Origin: Trogon surrucura
Lineage: Eukaryota > Chordata > Aves > Trogoniformes > Trogonidae
Assembly: GCA_020746105.1 (NCBI GenBank)
Contig: CM036617.1
Location: forward strand, 138,039,845-138,103,844
Length of the DNA: 64,000 nt
Direction of reading: 5' to 3'
The stretch's first letter is position 1; each line of letters starts with the position of its first letter. The position numbers and the translations under genes are program-made. The notes under the pieces were generated by a model. That model was not told the DNA's origin, did not search any database, and worked only from the letters and a program-made list of their open reading frames with translations. Below, one piece after another: positions 1-13,100 of the stretch.

Positions 1-298
1 AGAAGGAGACTCCCCAACCTCTCTGGGCAGCCTGTGCCAGTGCTCTGTCACCCTCATAGGAAAGAAGTTTCTTCTCATGTTGGGATGGAAGTGCTAGCTT
101 ACGCCTGTTATTCCTTGTTCTATTACTGGGCACCACTGAAAAGAGACTGGCACTTTCTTGACACCCACTCCTCAGATATTTGTATATATTAATAAGATCC
201 CCTACCATCCTTCTTTTTTCAAGTCTAAACAGCCCCAGTTCTCTCAGTCTCTCTTTGTAGATGTTCAAAGCCCTTGATCATCCTTGTAGCTCTTGAAA
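1..298 (-). mobile_element. CR1 LINE fragment, antisense, cut by the window edge
   Basis: Read on the - strand this is the 3' half of CR1 ORF2 (the region after the reverse transcriptase). Diagnostic pieces on the + strand are CTCTGGGCAGCCTGTGCCAG near 20-40 and the stretch around 235-295 that is the reverse complement of the CR1 segment coding for [15 protein letters not shown] residues. It is diverged and carries indels, so it is old. The left end lies outside the window. CR1 copies normally end 3' in ATTCTATGATTCT repeats; that end would lie off the left edge. Confidence 0.8.
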
Positions 299-3200
299 TT
301 TCCTGAAACAGCAAAAAGAGGGGCTACTATTCACCTTTTTGTAACAAGGAACAGACAATATTAAGTAATAGTTTGGTGTAAACAGGTTGTGCATGCAGAT
401 TGAGTTTGTCTGTGGTGGCAGAATTAATGGCAGGGAGGAAGTAAGGGAATAATTTGGATCTATGTGGGGAGAGGAACTGTGTTTAGAGGAAGTGTTTATT
501 GTATTGCAACTTATATTAGCTACGTCTCTTAGGTTCTGGAATTTGAGCCTCTGATCACTCACATACTGCAGAGGAGCCACAGGCTTAGCAAAGATCTTGG
601 CATATTGAAATTCATTAACTTTCCTTTCACAGAAGTGGAAGCAAAAAACCTTTTTGTTATCTTGGAACAGATGAAAGATCATGAGACCCTTTTCTACTGT
701 GTGTAATAAAGACAGCAGTTTACAATTCTCAGAGAGTACCATGTGTAATGTCACAGTAAGTAAGGCAATACTTCATAAAGTGTGCCAAGAAATTTTAGCA
801 ATTAAATTTCCTTGTAGTAAAACAAAAGCAAGCAAACCACCCTCCATATGAACAATTAGAGAACTTTAGTCGAGTGGGTGCCTTACCAGAAGGAAGTACT
901 TGTTTTAGGGCTCTTTTCATGAGCCACTGCTCTACCATGAACTTCTATCAGCAGCATGACTGAGGACCCCCACAGAGGACAGGGATGTCCTCTTCCTGCC
1001 AGACCACTGCTGGTTTGGAGATTCTTGAGTGTTGTCTGTGGGAAAAGGGTTTTGCAGGGACAGTGTTCGTTTCCAAGGTAGATTTGCTTCGGCTACATGT
1101 GCAAACCTTGAATTTGCCAGCACTTTTACCAATCTGAGCTCAGTCACTTGTGTGGGATTGCTTGATAAAGTGGAACTTTCCCACAGATTGCAATTGTCTG
1201 CTTTTTTTTTTTTTTCTTTTTCCAGAACCAGTCAAGCTGAGTCTAATCTTGAGATAGGCCTGACAGCCGCCCTGTAACACCAGAACACCTATAGCTTCTC
1301 TTGGTAGAAAGCCTCAGTGTTATTATGAATACACTAGTGAAAAATAAAAGAATCTACCTACAGCCAAACTGATAGTTAAATTCCGGGCAATATTTCATTG
1401 TTTTCAGGTGAGCAGCTTTGTACAAACCAGCCAATATGCAGACTACCTAGCCACAGAACCCTCTTACTGTTGTCTGAAGCTAAATATAGGATTAAGCCAT
1501 CTTAGGTTTCTGTGTGTCACAGCTGAACACAGAGGAGAGGGTGAGAGGGCACAGGTGTGGCCTGGTACTTCACAGTGCAGAACGACCTCTTTGACTGATT
1601 AGCTAGATCTGAACCAAAATTTGGAGAAGGCGGAAGCAGCTTGTGGGCTTAAGTGTTCCACTTCTTCCCATAAAAACTGAGAAAAAGCTTTCCTTTCATG
1701 AAAAATTCCCTTTTTCCAAATTAGCCGGGTAGAAATAGCAGACCTTAGTCCAATGGCATCAGGTTCCTTTTGTCTTGTTTTGTATCTTGGAAAAGTGTTT
1801 ATCACAGACAATTCTTAAATTATTTTTAATTATTTTTTGCAATGAATAGTTGCATAATGTGTTCCCAGCCCTTCCCGCTCACTGGTGCTTTATAAGGGAG
1901 GTAACCAGAATGCCAGCCAAATCAGCCTGATGATGAAAGAATTGTTCCACTTAAAATGTCACTAATTTTTAGCATGCTGAGTCCTGTATGAAGAGGAAAG
2001 CTTATATTAGTAGCGCCACAGACAAAAGCATTTTACTGCATTGTTTAAAGGCAGTTGTTTCTCGAAGTTAGAGATAACTGGATTCTTCTGTGTTGTGGTA
2101 TTTAGTGTTTAGCAGAGCAGGGAAAGAGAACAAATTCAATCACAAGGTAAGGATTTAATTGGAGTACCTGGTTTTGCAAATGAGAAACTGACTATGGAGA
2201 ATGAAGTCTGTTTAGCAATACTTATGTATAATTTAACAAGGTGCCACATCTGGAATTATAAAGTGATTTTGTGTTCTGCATAGGAGCTGCTCTGTGGGAC
2301 ATACAGCAATGAAAGACAATGAAAGATGTGGCTGTTACAAATGTATAACAGCCAACTGTTAAAGCACATTCCTATTTAATGGAGTAATTTGTGTAGCAAA
2401 TACACTTGGTGAGACTTACCAAGTAAGGTTGTCTTGCGGTGCAGATCATGATAGTAGCATGTGCATTGCAGCAAATTCTGACTGCCAAGATAAGGTGAAA
2501 GGAAAGAATTTTATCGCTTTGGTGTCATTAACTTGCATCTTTGTCATGGGGGTTTGTTGATTTGTGCTTGGTTAGTCTGCTGAAGTGGTCAAGGACTCTA
2601 GTTGAGCCGGTGAGCTGATACTCTTCTTGACTGACTTGCCATATTTCACTCCTGCAAATCAAGTTTTATTGTTTTTAAGGAAACTTTCTCTTACTAAATT
2701 AAGCTGCTTGCTTACAGTTTAAAATAAATTATTTCCTTCACTTCATGAGAGTAGTTACAGTATGAGTCGTGGTTTCTACAAATACTGAAGGAGAGGAAAT
2801 ATTCACATACATAATTTTTGGGGGGGAACCAAACAAAACCACCTTGATATTAGAAATTGTATTTATAATATTAAGTCTTAATGTTTAGTCCTTCCTCAAT
2901 CTTAGCAACCATATGTAGCGTCTTAAGTAATGACTTCAGGGCAGAGAAGCAAGGGTCCACTAAAACAGCAGCTCTCTATGAATTCAGCTCTCAAATTTCA
3001 TGTGAGCAGAGCATATAGATGACCATTTTATATTGAAGTGTATTAGATGAGTTCTCTTATGTTTAATTATTGTATGGAGACCCTTTCCCTACTCTGTCTT
3101 GTTCATCTTCTGGGGGAGTTTCATTTAACAGAGGGGAGTTCATATAAAATATATATTACATGAGCATCTTAGTCCATTTGTGCTCTGAGCAGTGACTTCA

Positions 3201-6200
3201 CTGCTTGGTTACATAAGTAGCAATTAGAAGTTTTTCTGTGGTTTTTATTTTTCCTTGATTAAAAAAACCCCAAAACAAACCACCAAACTAATTATATTAA
3301 GAACACCTGGAATAATCTGTAAATTGCTTATGCTTTGAGTTGTTCCAACTACAAGTTGAATGAACTTGAAGTCAGGCAAAATTACAGCAAAACAAATAAA
3401 AATCCATAGAGCAGAAACTGTTTCGAAGCGTTTGAAAGGCCCAAAGTGCAGAATACAGACATTACATCAGGGGGCCCTCATGGGGAGAAATAAAAACATG
3501 CATGTGTAATAGAAAACATTAGTATAATTGACCTTTAGTGTCTGCTTCAGAGATACATGTGGAACTGAAGTCAAGTAAAGGCCCCCCTTGATATTCTTTG
3601 GCTGAATCTGAGTGTTACAGCTGTCTCTGTGGTTGAGTTCCACAAGCCATGGAGTGGTTAGACAGCAGCAGAAGTTCAGGCTGTGGTTCTCAAGTCCAGA
3701 GTGCTGGCAAGCCACGGCGCACTCCCACACCATCGTGCACCTTTGGTTAAAAAGCCCTGCTGTCCCGTTGACCAGCTGCACGCTGCTAACGGGGTCTGTG
3801 GACTGCAGGTTAGAAATGACTGCGTTGTTATGATCTACAGTATTAGGAAGGATCATCTTCAGAAGTAGTTTCAGGTAAGAAAATAAGTTGCAGGTAATGT
3901 CTTATATGATTTTGAGACGGACAGCTTTTAGGTGAAAGGAGATCAAGATCTAGAAAAACAAAACCAGGTATTTTTGTTTGGAAGATGAAAGGAGCAGAGA
4001 AGGGGATTCCTTCCTCTCCCAGTTAAATGTTTTTTGTTTCCATTCTGTACTCTCCTTGTCTTTTTTCTGGAGCCAGTGATAAAGGGAAAAAAACAAAGTG
4101 GAATGCTTTAGATTTTTAAGCTTTGCTGGCAAACCTTCAAAGAAATTGGAATTTTTTTTTGTCTTCTTTCTTATGTCACTGCGTGCATCACTTGACCAGC
4201 TTTAATTCTCAGTTATTAGCAGTGTTTACAGGCAACATTCATCCATTCCTTTAACAGGAAGGTATGTACTGAAGTTGCTTCGAGCCCCAGGGGCACAAGG
4301 AAATGTGAAGTTTTTTTCCAAAGATTTGAGGCTATGTAGCTGGGGTAGTGTTACGGAAGAACAAAAGTGTGGGATGAAAACTTGGATTTCAGCTCTGCTG
4401 GCGTGGTAGTAATATATGGAAGGATGGAGCTGTCCCAGGTGAGGATTATCATATGTTTACCACATGTAAATCTTGGCATTTCCAGAGGGTTGGTTACACC
4501 TGGGATGTAATTTAAATGCAAGTGAACTTGTATCAAAGCTTCTTGTGACAGGAATGGTCACAAATCCTCTTGTTTTCCAAGACTTACTGCTCTGGGCTTT
4601 GTTACTGTGAGGAGCACGAAGTGAATACTGTACTGCTATAAATCCAGCTCCCTGACAGTGCTGTGAATCTCAGACCAAGAATGTGTAGTGGACTAACCAG
4701 TATCTGGATATTCAAGTTGATTTAACGTACTGCAGCTCTAATCCCAACTCCTTCAGTCGGTATCTGTGGTGTTGATATTACTGCAGGGTGACCAAAAGAA
4801 ACTTTTCACTTGTTTTTCAAGAGGCATCTAAGTGCAACCTGCCATGTTCCTTGCTACCACGATGCCACTTGCTCTAAGTTGATCCTGAAAGCACTATCTC
4901 TGACAGCTGCAGTTCATTCATAACTCCAAAGTCTTAGGCTCACACGTGGATACCTTAAAGCCCCATTTAATCCCAAAGGGCACCTGATTCATGTTAAGCG
5001 TTTGCTTTTGCTCACAGGCATGTAAGCCAATTCCATAGTGGGAAATGAAAAAGAGGAACAAATCCCTTTCGGTGTTCAGGAAAAGCAGATGAACATTTTA
5101 TCACCCAAACCAGAGATGAGAGAATTTCACGTGTCTGAAAATATCCTGACTCTACACCACTGATTGCAGTTGCTACTGACAGCTTGCGCTGCAGCCTGGC
5201 TGCTGACACAATAACTTTGCAGAACACCTTTGCTGGAAACTAGCAAAGAGGTCCATTAGAGCCAGCCAGAAATGCTGCTGCCTTCACCTTTGCTCATCAG
5301 TGAGATGCAAAACTCTGGCCACGGTGAGGGTACAAGACATATGCTTACCCGTTATCTGTTTAAATACACAGAATAGCATTCTGCTTTGTCGAATAATCTT
5401 TGCAATCAAAAGCAACATTTAGGAAAAAACATGGATGGACATTCATTTTTTCCATGCATACTTTCAATCACTGCATTTGAAAAAATTGAAAGAATACTGA
5501 AAAGTGAAAAATGAAAAAGGAAGTAATTACAAGGTAATTGGGAGGGGAAATTGTTATACTATAATAAAGATAAGTAATTTCAGCAGTAGTATTTAGAAAG
5601 CCAATTTCTTTTTTTGTTTACAATCCAATCTCAGTTTCAGATTTTGACCCCCCCCCCCCGTATGAGATGAGCCAGTGTTTTTTAGGGAACAAAAGCTGCA
5701 AGAGAAGAATTGTGATGACAATTTTGGCTATAGTATTTCTCTTTTAAAAAAAAAAAAAAAAACAACAAAACTGAACTCAAACCCACACTGGAGCCTGTTA
5801 ATGTTCTTTGTATTTTTTCCACAGAGGAGCTCACTTTTGAAAGTAATCTTGACAGTATCTTTCTTAGTACTATTTGACTGTAATTTTCTCTGTCTGAGAA
5901 ACACAATGTAAGTGTCTTTTCTTGGTTTTTTTGCTTAAGTGCTCTGAAGCAGTCATGTCATCTTTGAAGAACACTAGCATACAGACTAAGAGGATAAAAG
6001 CTTCTGTATTCTTACTTAGTGATAGTAAATCTGCATCTGCCTGTGTGCAGCTGAAGAATGCAGTTGCATGATGAGATTTTTCTTCTGTCACAATGGAATC
6101 TAAGTGCTTTCCCTCCCTTTTGCCTGCCAAGGCAAGGATGGATTTTACCACAAAGGTGTTGGTTAAGTAAGGTCCACCCACCCCTCCTCTCTCTGAATTG

Positions 6201-8722
6201 TAAAGTAAATTCTCTCCAGATACTGGAAACTAATAAACCACAGTAAGAGCAGTGCAGATTAAGCTCCATATTTGTCTTGGATGGAAGGCCAGACTTCTGT
6301 CTGGAACATCTGGATCGGTGCTTTGGGTGCAGCTTCCTTCTATTCAAGGGTGGTGATCATCTTGTCAACACAGCATCTGATTTACAAGATGAAGTCACTT
6401 ACAGAAGGAGGCTCCCAATATATATATATATATACATCTAGGGAGGGAAACAGGGTATTTTGCTTTGTTGTATAACAGTGCTGCACCTGTTTAGGCTTTT
6501 TCCTCCTGTTTTCTCTTCCCTGAGTAGATCAGGAATGTAGTTTGTGCTTGACCAAGAGTGTAGGATTTTTAATGGAAATAAAGTTTGGCTAACCCTGCTT
6601 TTTATAAGGCAGCTGCACCGAATACATTCTAATGGCTTTCCAGATTAATGGAATCTATTTGCCAATGACTAATGTATGAATAAAATAAACACTTCAGAGT
6701 TATTTTTGCAATTCTGGGCTTCCTTTGGTACCTCAGTCAATGCTGCTTCTAAGCAAGAAGCCTTTTTTTGTTGGTACGGTGTGAAATCTACTACGCATAT
6801 AGAATGCGATGGTGTAACTGTCATTAACTTTGAGGGAGAGAGGTCTGAGAAAAGATAAACCAGCCTCTGTTGTAGATACCCAGGATGTTTTTTGAAGTGA
6901 TAGGTACCAAAATCTTTTTATAGGTGCTTTTCCAATGTTGAAAGATCTGGTGCTCAGAGACTGTGACCACATTTGACCTTGTGTTACTTCACAGGGATCC
7001 TTCAGTCAGTTTAGCAGCTGTTTACAGAGCACCAAAACTCAGTTGAATGAAACACATTCTTTTCTCTCAACTCAGCATCTCTAAATTTACTGAGCAGCAC
7101 CAATCCCCTAATATTAGTTGTGTTTATGTGCATTTACCTTGTGCCATCAGAATGCAACAAAGTTCAAATTAATTAGTGTCATTGGCTGATTCTTCCAAAT
7201 TGTATTTGTGACAGATATGGCTTTGCTTTCTAGCAAAGTTAATTCACTGAGATCTATATAATGCTTTTTATGGGTGTGGGGATTCACTATATGAAATTAA
7301 GGTTGATAGTTGTGATCAAAGACTTTGATCCCATATTATCTGTGTCCTCGTAAAATGACTCTGTAGTCTTAAAGCAGAATTTAAAATATTGTTACTTTTT
7401 ATTAGTTTTCTAAGTTTGTATTACTTGCTTCGTGCCCGTTTACTGGCAAGAGACAAGGCAAATATTCCTAATGATGTGAGTCTTTGAAACTGAGCAGTTT
7501 ATTCGAGGTGAGCTTGTATGCTAAATTTTCTGAAAGAAGAATACTTCGGAGCTCTTAAACTTTTGTTGACTCTGGAAAGCAAAAATGCAGTTAGCACGCA
7601 GGATAGGAGTATTCCTGTTAGCTGTTCTCCTTCTGTATGGCTCTGATATGTTGGAAGTCAGCAGGTCTTGGTTTTTTCCTGCTGAGAAAGTGTGGGGTTG
7701 CATACATTACTTCAAGAAATGCTTAGATTAGTCCATATTTTGTAAAAACAAACTGGGATGCTTTCACCAAAGATACTAGGTTAAAGCAATTTGTGTTTTG
7801 AAGGAACATGCTATTTTGAGGGAGGATAATTCATTTTCCCCAGCTTATTCAGTCCTTGGCCTTTAGAATGGTATCAACAAGGGAAGTGACTCTTACAGAA
7901 GCTTTTGTGATGTGGTTCCTAGTTTATTGAGAGCTGGACTGAGATCCATTGACTCATTTCACGTAAGCCACTGAAGAGCTATTTCCAGTCATTGCCTGGA
8001 CCAGGTCTTGGAGCTGAAAGATGCTGTCTCCAACTGCCAGCGATGCTTCCCAAGAAACATAACAAACTTGCATTACAAATATTTCAACATTAGAATTCAG
8101 CCTTTGAAAATTTGGCACTTATTTGGCAAAGAATGTTTCCAAAGAGGTATTTTTAGCAAACAGTATATATAGAGCTTCAGATCTTCCTCTGTTTTCTTTA
8201 TATGGAGAATATTGTTACTGTCTGTGAGGTGCCCAGAGTTAAAGGATGCAAAAATGACAAGATGCTCAAACCACAGTTGGATTCAAATTGTCTTAGACCC
8301 AGCTCCCATCAAAACTGTGTTACAGACAGGTGTCTGGTCCTCTTCTGCTGGAGTCCGGGGTCCTGTGGTGTGGGTGGGGGAGGGATGCTGCTCGTTTGCT
8401 TCATTTGGCCTTTGGAACATATTTTAACTATAAATCCATTTGCTGTAGGACTACTATTTGGTGGGGCTAGGCTTCTGAAAGTGCTTGAGAAACCTAGTAC
8501 AGACATGTCTGACAGTTACAGGTTTTTTGAGATGATCAGAAGCAGACTGCTAAATCCAAAGATTAATTCCAGGTACCCTCATCACAGTGAGAGCTGGCAT
8601 TTTATCAGCTGCCAGGCAGGATTCATCTGCCTACCCATGGGTGCTTAGAAGTTGCACATAGGAGCTAGTTAGTCATTTTAACTGTCCTCTGTAGTCAGTA
8701 GAGATGAAAAAGCACTAGGAAG
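299..8722. other. Probable STK38L intron 1 (or upstream) sequence, no gene seen
   Basis: AT-rich single-copy-looking DNA with short chance ORFs only. It contains low-complexity tracts: a T-run near 1200, a run of 12 C at 5648-5659, an A-run at 5745-5762 and a (TA)n tract at 6419-6434. No CpG-rich stretch, splice-flanked exon or RNA gene was recognised. It lies upstream of the ATG exon of STK38L, so intron 1 is the likeliest status, but the first exon is not visible. Confidence 0.5.
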
Positions 8723-8727
8723 AGGTG

Positions 8728-8930
8728 TGTTTTGGTTTGGCCTGGCCAGATTTCAGCGGCGGGGGGGGAGCTGCAGGGTGGCTTCTGTAAGAAGCTGCTA
8801 GAAGCTCCCCAGGTTTGATAGAGCCAATGCCAGCCGGCTACAAAGAGGGACCCGCCGCTGGCCAAGGCTGAGCCTATCAGTAAGGTGATAGCAGAGGAAC
8901 GCCTCTGTGAAAAACATATTTAAGAACGGG
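8728..8930 (+). repeat. Left arm of the LTR inverted repeat
   Basis: This arm is the reverse complement of 9923-10127. By eye it is identical except for the length of a G-run near 8756-8768. It carries a CCAAT-containing U3 segment and the TATA-like box at ~8916-8923, pointing right. Confidence 0.9.
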
Positions 8931-9922
8931 CCACCAAAATGACTGTCGTGGGTTGACCCTGGCCGGCCGCCAGGTACCCACACAGCCGCTCACTCACTCC
9001 CCCCTTCACTACTGAACAGGGGGAGAAAATATCTCCAAGGGCTCAGGGTTTGAGATAAGGACAGGGAGATCACCCTCATTTACCGTCCCGGGCAAAACAG
9101 ACTCAGTTTTGGGGAAATTAGGTACATTTATTAAGAACTAATCAGAGAGGAGTAGTGAGAAGTAAGAAAGAGCAAACAAATCTTAAACAGAACACCTTCC
9201 CCCCATCCCTCCCTTCTTCCCGGGCTTAACACCAATCCCGGTTTCTCCACCTCCTCCCCCGAGCGGCGCAGGGGGACAGGGAATGGGGGTTGCGGTCAGT
9301 TCATCCGACGTTGGTTCCACCGCTTCTTCATTCCGGGGGAGGACTCTTCACTCTTCCCCAGGGCCATTGTGGGGTCCCTCTCACGGGAGACAAGCTTCAC
9401 GCTCTCTTCTCCGCGTGAGTCGTCCCACGAAGGGCAATTCATCACAAACTGCCCAACGGGAGACACCTCACGAGGGGCAGCCCACCCCTCGTGAGTCTGA
9501 GGCGCAGTCCTTCAGGGGAAACTGCTCCAGCGTGAGCCACCCGCAGCGTCCCAAAAGTCCCACCGGCCAACCTGCTCCAGCGTGGGCATTCCTCTCTTCC
9601 ACGGGCTACAGGCTCCGGAAGCGACTTGCTCTGACACGGGCTTCCCACGGGCTACAGTCCCCTTTCAGGCATCCACCCACACAGCATGGAGTCCTCGCTG
9701 GACATCTACGTGGTGATCCTCACGGTGGACCTCTGCACCTCGCCCATGGGCTGCAGGGGGACAACCCGCTTCACCATGGTCTTCACCACAGACCCAGGGG
9801 ATTCCTTCTGCTCCGGCGCCTGGAGCTCATCCTCCCCCCCCCTCCTTCTTCACTGACCTTGGTGTCTGCACAGACTCTCACTCCTCCATCTCTGTGCCAG
9901 CTGTTATAGCGCAGTTCTTTTT

Positions 9923-10127
9923 CCCGTTCTTAAATATGTTTTTCACAGAGGCGTTCCTCTGCTATCACCTTACTGATAGGCTCAGCCTTGGCCAGCGGCG
10001 GGTCCCTCTTTGTAGCCGGCTGGCATTGGCTCTATCAAACCTGGGGAGCTTCTAGCAGCTTCTTACAGAAGCCACCCTGCAGCTCCCCCCCCCCCCCGCT
10101 GAAATCTGGCCAGGCCAAACCAAAACA
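9923..10127 (-). repeat. Right arm of the LTR inverted repeat (true U3 end)
   Basis: This is the normal U3 start of the - strand LTR and pairs with 8728-8930. The C-run at ~10085-10097 is the only clear length difference between the arms. The equivalent U3 region is present, more diverged, in the second LTR near 59860-60062. Confidence 0.9.
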
Positions 10128-10132
10128 AGGTG

Positions 10133-13100
10133 TTTGCTTCTGCTTTATGCAGGGGTGACTATTTTGGGGCTCTGCCACTACAGCTGATGGAGCAGAGGTT
10201 AGCAAGCTTTTCAAGAGAAAAAGATTGATACAAGCCAAGGCCCTGGTCGACTTCCAGCCTCAAATGCGTGTGTGTGCTCTGATACTACTGTGCGGCTTCT
10301 GAGTGGTTTCCCACGGCAGCTGAAATTCAACAGTAAGAAAATCCGCTAGCTTCACCTTAGTACAATATCCCTGCAGGTGCATGAAAAAGCTTGTGAATTC
10401 ACAGACTCCTTTTGTTTTGCTGACAGCATAGTCAGAATCCGTTTGTTTTTCTCCAGAAGAGCCTGAGGAATGTGCTTCCTCAATAGCAGCTGCAAGAGCC
10501 CCAGAGCCCTGTGTAAACAGCAGTAGGCAGAGCTCCTCTGTGGTTGCACCTCTGAAAAAAGCCCAAGCTCAGGTCAGCTAGGTGTTTTTTCTGTTTCATG
10601 GTGTAATTCTGTTTTTTCCCATAGTTCCTTGAGCCATTTAGTGTTAAAAATAGGATTCCATACAACATTTTTATGTTCCTTAAGTGCACACCTTTTATAT
10701 GAAGGCTTGCCAGAGAAACAGCTTGCCTTTTCCCAGTGCTGACCTGATCTGACTGTAATACTAAACTCAAGGTAAAAGTCAGGACTAATGCAGCTATTTC
10801 ATGTCTCAGCTCTTCCTTCAGGTTCCTGGCAGCTTCTGCAAATTACAGTTTGCTTTAGATGCTGGTATGATGCTGCATGGTTGACTTTTTTTTTTTTTTA
10901 AATTAATATTTTTTATTTTGATGCCTTTAAATTTGTTATGCCTCACTTTCCCCATTTCTAAAATCAGATTGTGATTGTCCTCTGCATTTTGAGAACTGTA
11001 TGTGAGAGTGCTATGTAAGCCTGCATCTTGGGTATCTTTCTAATTCTAAATGGATGGAGTTGGAAGGGATCTGTTCCTTAGGCCAGTGTAGATACTTGTA
11101 ACAAGGCAGGGTCTCTGATCGAGTTCTTTCCTTGCTCCTGCACCTTCAGGGTCCTCCAGGGATTGAGCCTGGGTTCATTTATTTTCCTTCATAGTCAACG
11201 GTGCTACGATTACTGACTTGCTTTATCAAGATGATGTGTTCTGTTTCAGTTTTGCAAAGTACCTCAAGATCTGGGTGGAAAATACTTTAAGGGGGGCAAA
11301 ACATAATTTGCTTAAAGGCTGGGAGGAAGGTCCATCACGTAGGGAAGCAGAATAAAGCTTGCAACTGCAGTTCATTGGAAGACGAAAATGCTCTCTGGCA
11401 TTATTAACATGAGGAATAACCCAAAGGAGAGGAAAGCAGCTTGAGGCTTGGTAACAACCCCAAGAGACCTTTGCAGCTTTGGGCATGCTGGGAAGGGGGA
11501 GGGCATGCCTGCCTTCCCGGAGGCTGCCAGCAGAGCAGCTTACTCGTACTTTCAGTATTTCTGAAATTTCCATAATTTATTTTATTACTGGTTTATTTTG
11601 CAAGATTTGACTCGAGGGGATAAAAAAATTTAAAAAAAGGACTAGCCTCCAGATCTTGCTTCCATCCCTGTGTTATCATCTTACATCTGGGGAGAGTAAT
11701 GAAATTTTTATTATGCATCTAGGCTAGGGAGGTAAGACTTGATATCAATTGAGGCATAATCTGTGGAGTAATAAGTGCTAGGTTCTGCATAGGCCTTTTC
11801 TGACTGCCAGGGGTACTCCTAAAATAAGGGATTTTACTTGGTTTTCATTTTGTAAATGAGTGCAAGTTGAAATGTATTTTAAGACTCAGCTGAAGCAATA
11901 ATTAATCGTCTGAGGAATCACAGATGTAAATGTTTTTTATTCTGTACTGATACTACATTATTAGATTTCTTTCTTCATTTTTTTTTTTTTTAATGCTTTT
12001 TATATTTTCAGAAGTGAAGAGAATATAGCAAAGCAGCTGCTTCCTAATGGTTTGTGGAATTTAGAGGTATTCTCTCTTACCCTGTGTTATATCAATGTGA
12101 CGAACTACATTCCTGGTATTATGGGTGGCATTACCAGGAAACTAGTAAAACTTTGCAAATGCTGTTTATCTGGCAGTACATTAAAAGACAGCTGATTAAT
12201 GTTATTTGCATATAAGCAACAGAATGTGTAAACACTGGATGGGAAGTCACTTGAATGCTTTCAGCTGGATTCACAATAACAACATTTCACCAGTGTAGGC
12301 GAGTGTAGCTCAACTTGGAAACATCACTGGACTTGGCCACTTGCAGTATATTAATATTTAATTGTCCTTTCTGTTGCCTTTTCCCATGTATTTTCCTCCC
12401 GTTTCTAAAATTGGAATGAGACTTGAACCCTGTCTTTGGAACAGTGAAAAGCATCTCAGTTGCTTATCTTGCCACATACCCTTCCAAGTTCACGATATAC
12501 AGATTAATGCATTTTGTGCAGTTGAGTGTACTGGTTAATTTATTCACCAGTCTGAGTGGGCAACTCAGAAAAGTGCAGTGATAAAGAAAGGGCCACATGT
12601 CTCAAGTTTTTGGGCCAGGTTAGTGAATTTTCAGAATGAGTTAATAAATCATTTTTTAATATTTCTTTAGCATCTTTCCTCTTAAGACCGGAGGTTCTTT
12701 TTGCATATGAACTCATTAAACCTCCTAACATGACCTGCTATGTACAAGAATGATGTTTGTTTTCATGTAGGGTAGCTGAGGCACACCCTAAGTACTTTTT
12801 TTTTTTTCTTTATTTCTGTAGACTTTGTTTTTGTGCATGTGAAATAAAATAGAAACCAGATCATCTGTTACTTAATGCAGTTTCCTGTGTTGTAGCCACA
12901 AGAGCATCCTTCCTCTGTATGTACATCATCTGCAATTAGAAAAAGAAAGCTCAAAAATATTCATGACTTCAATACTTGAATCATTGGCAAATACCAGGAA
13001 TTTAACTTGGGTTTATTTTGGAGAAAGATTAGTCCCCCTCAAGTCACTGTTAGAGGTTGTATTAGGGCTGCCTTTGCTGGTAACCCTACTGGTAGAGTTG

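Larger units (their letters stand above)
8728..10127 (-). mobile_element. Palindromic LTR retroelement (LTR plus inverted U3 copy) with 5-bp target duplication
   Basis: The unit is a full LTR on the - strand (8944-10127, 1184 bp) that matches the second copy at 58871-60062. A 13-bp spacer (8931-8943) follows, and then an inverted copy of the first ~203 bp of the LTR (8728-8930). Both outer ends therefore read TGTTTTGG...CCAAAACA and are U3 ends. The direct repeat AGGTG flanks the whole unit at 8723-8727 and 10128-10132, so it was inserted as one piece. On the - strand the LTR has a TATA-like TATTTAAG ~200 bp from its start and an AATAAA (complement of 9127-9132). There are no gag, pol or env genes. 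A 5-bp duplication fits ERVL-type or some ERV1-type elements; the family is not identified. The 208-codon frame across it is not a gene. Confidence 0.8.

Noticed and set aside
278..754. A 158-codon - strand frame at the window start
   Set aside because: It has no ATG-linked domain, partly overlaps a CR1 fragment and has no recognisable family motif. It is within chance length for AT-poor frames.
3612..3868. GC-richer block resembling an old hAT-type or SINE fragment (GTGGTTCTCAAG and CTGTGGACTGCAGG)
   Set aside because: Only short words resemble such repeats; no ends, target duplication or internal promoter boxes could be shown.
9283..9909. A 208-codon + strand frame inside the first LTR
   Set aside because: It lies wholly in the LTR, on the strand opposite to its transcription, and is Ser/Pro-rich like its GC-rich DNA. 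The matching region of the second LTR (59214-59651) is open only in part, with a different C-terminus.
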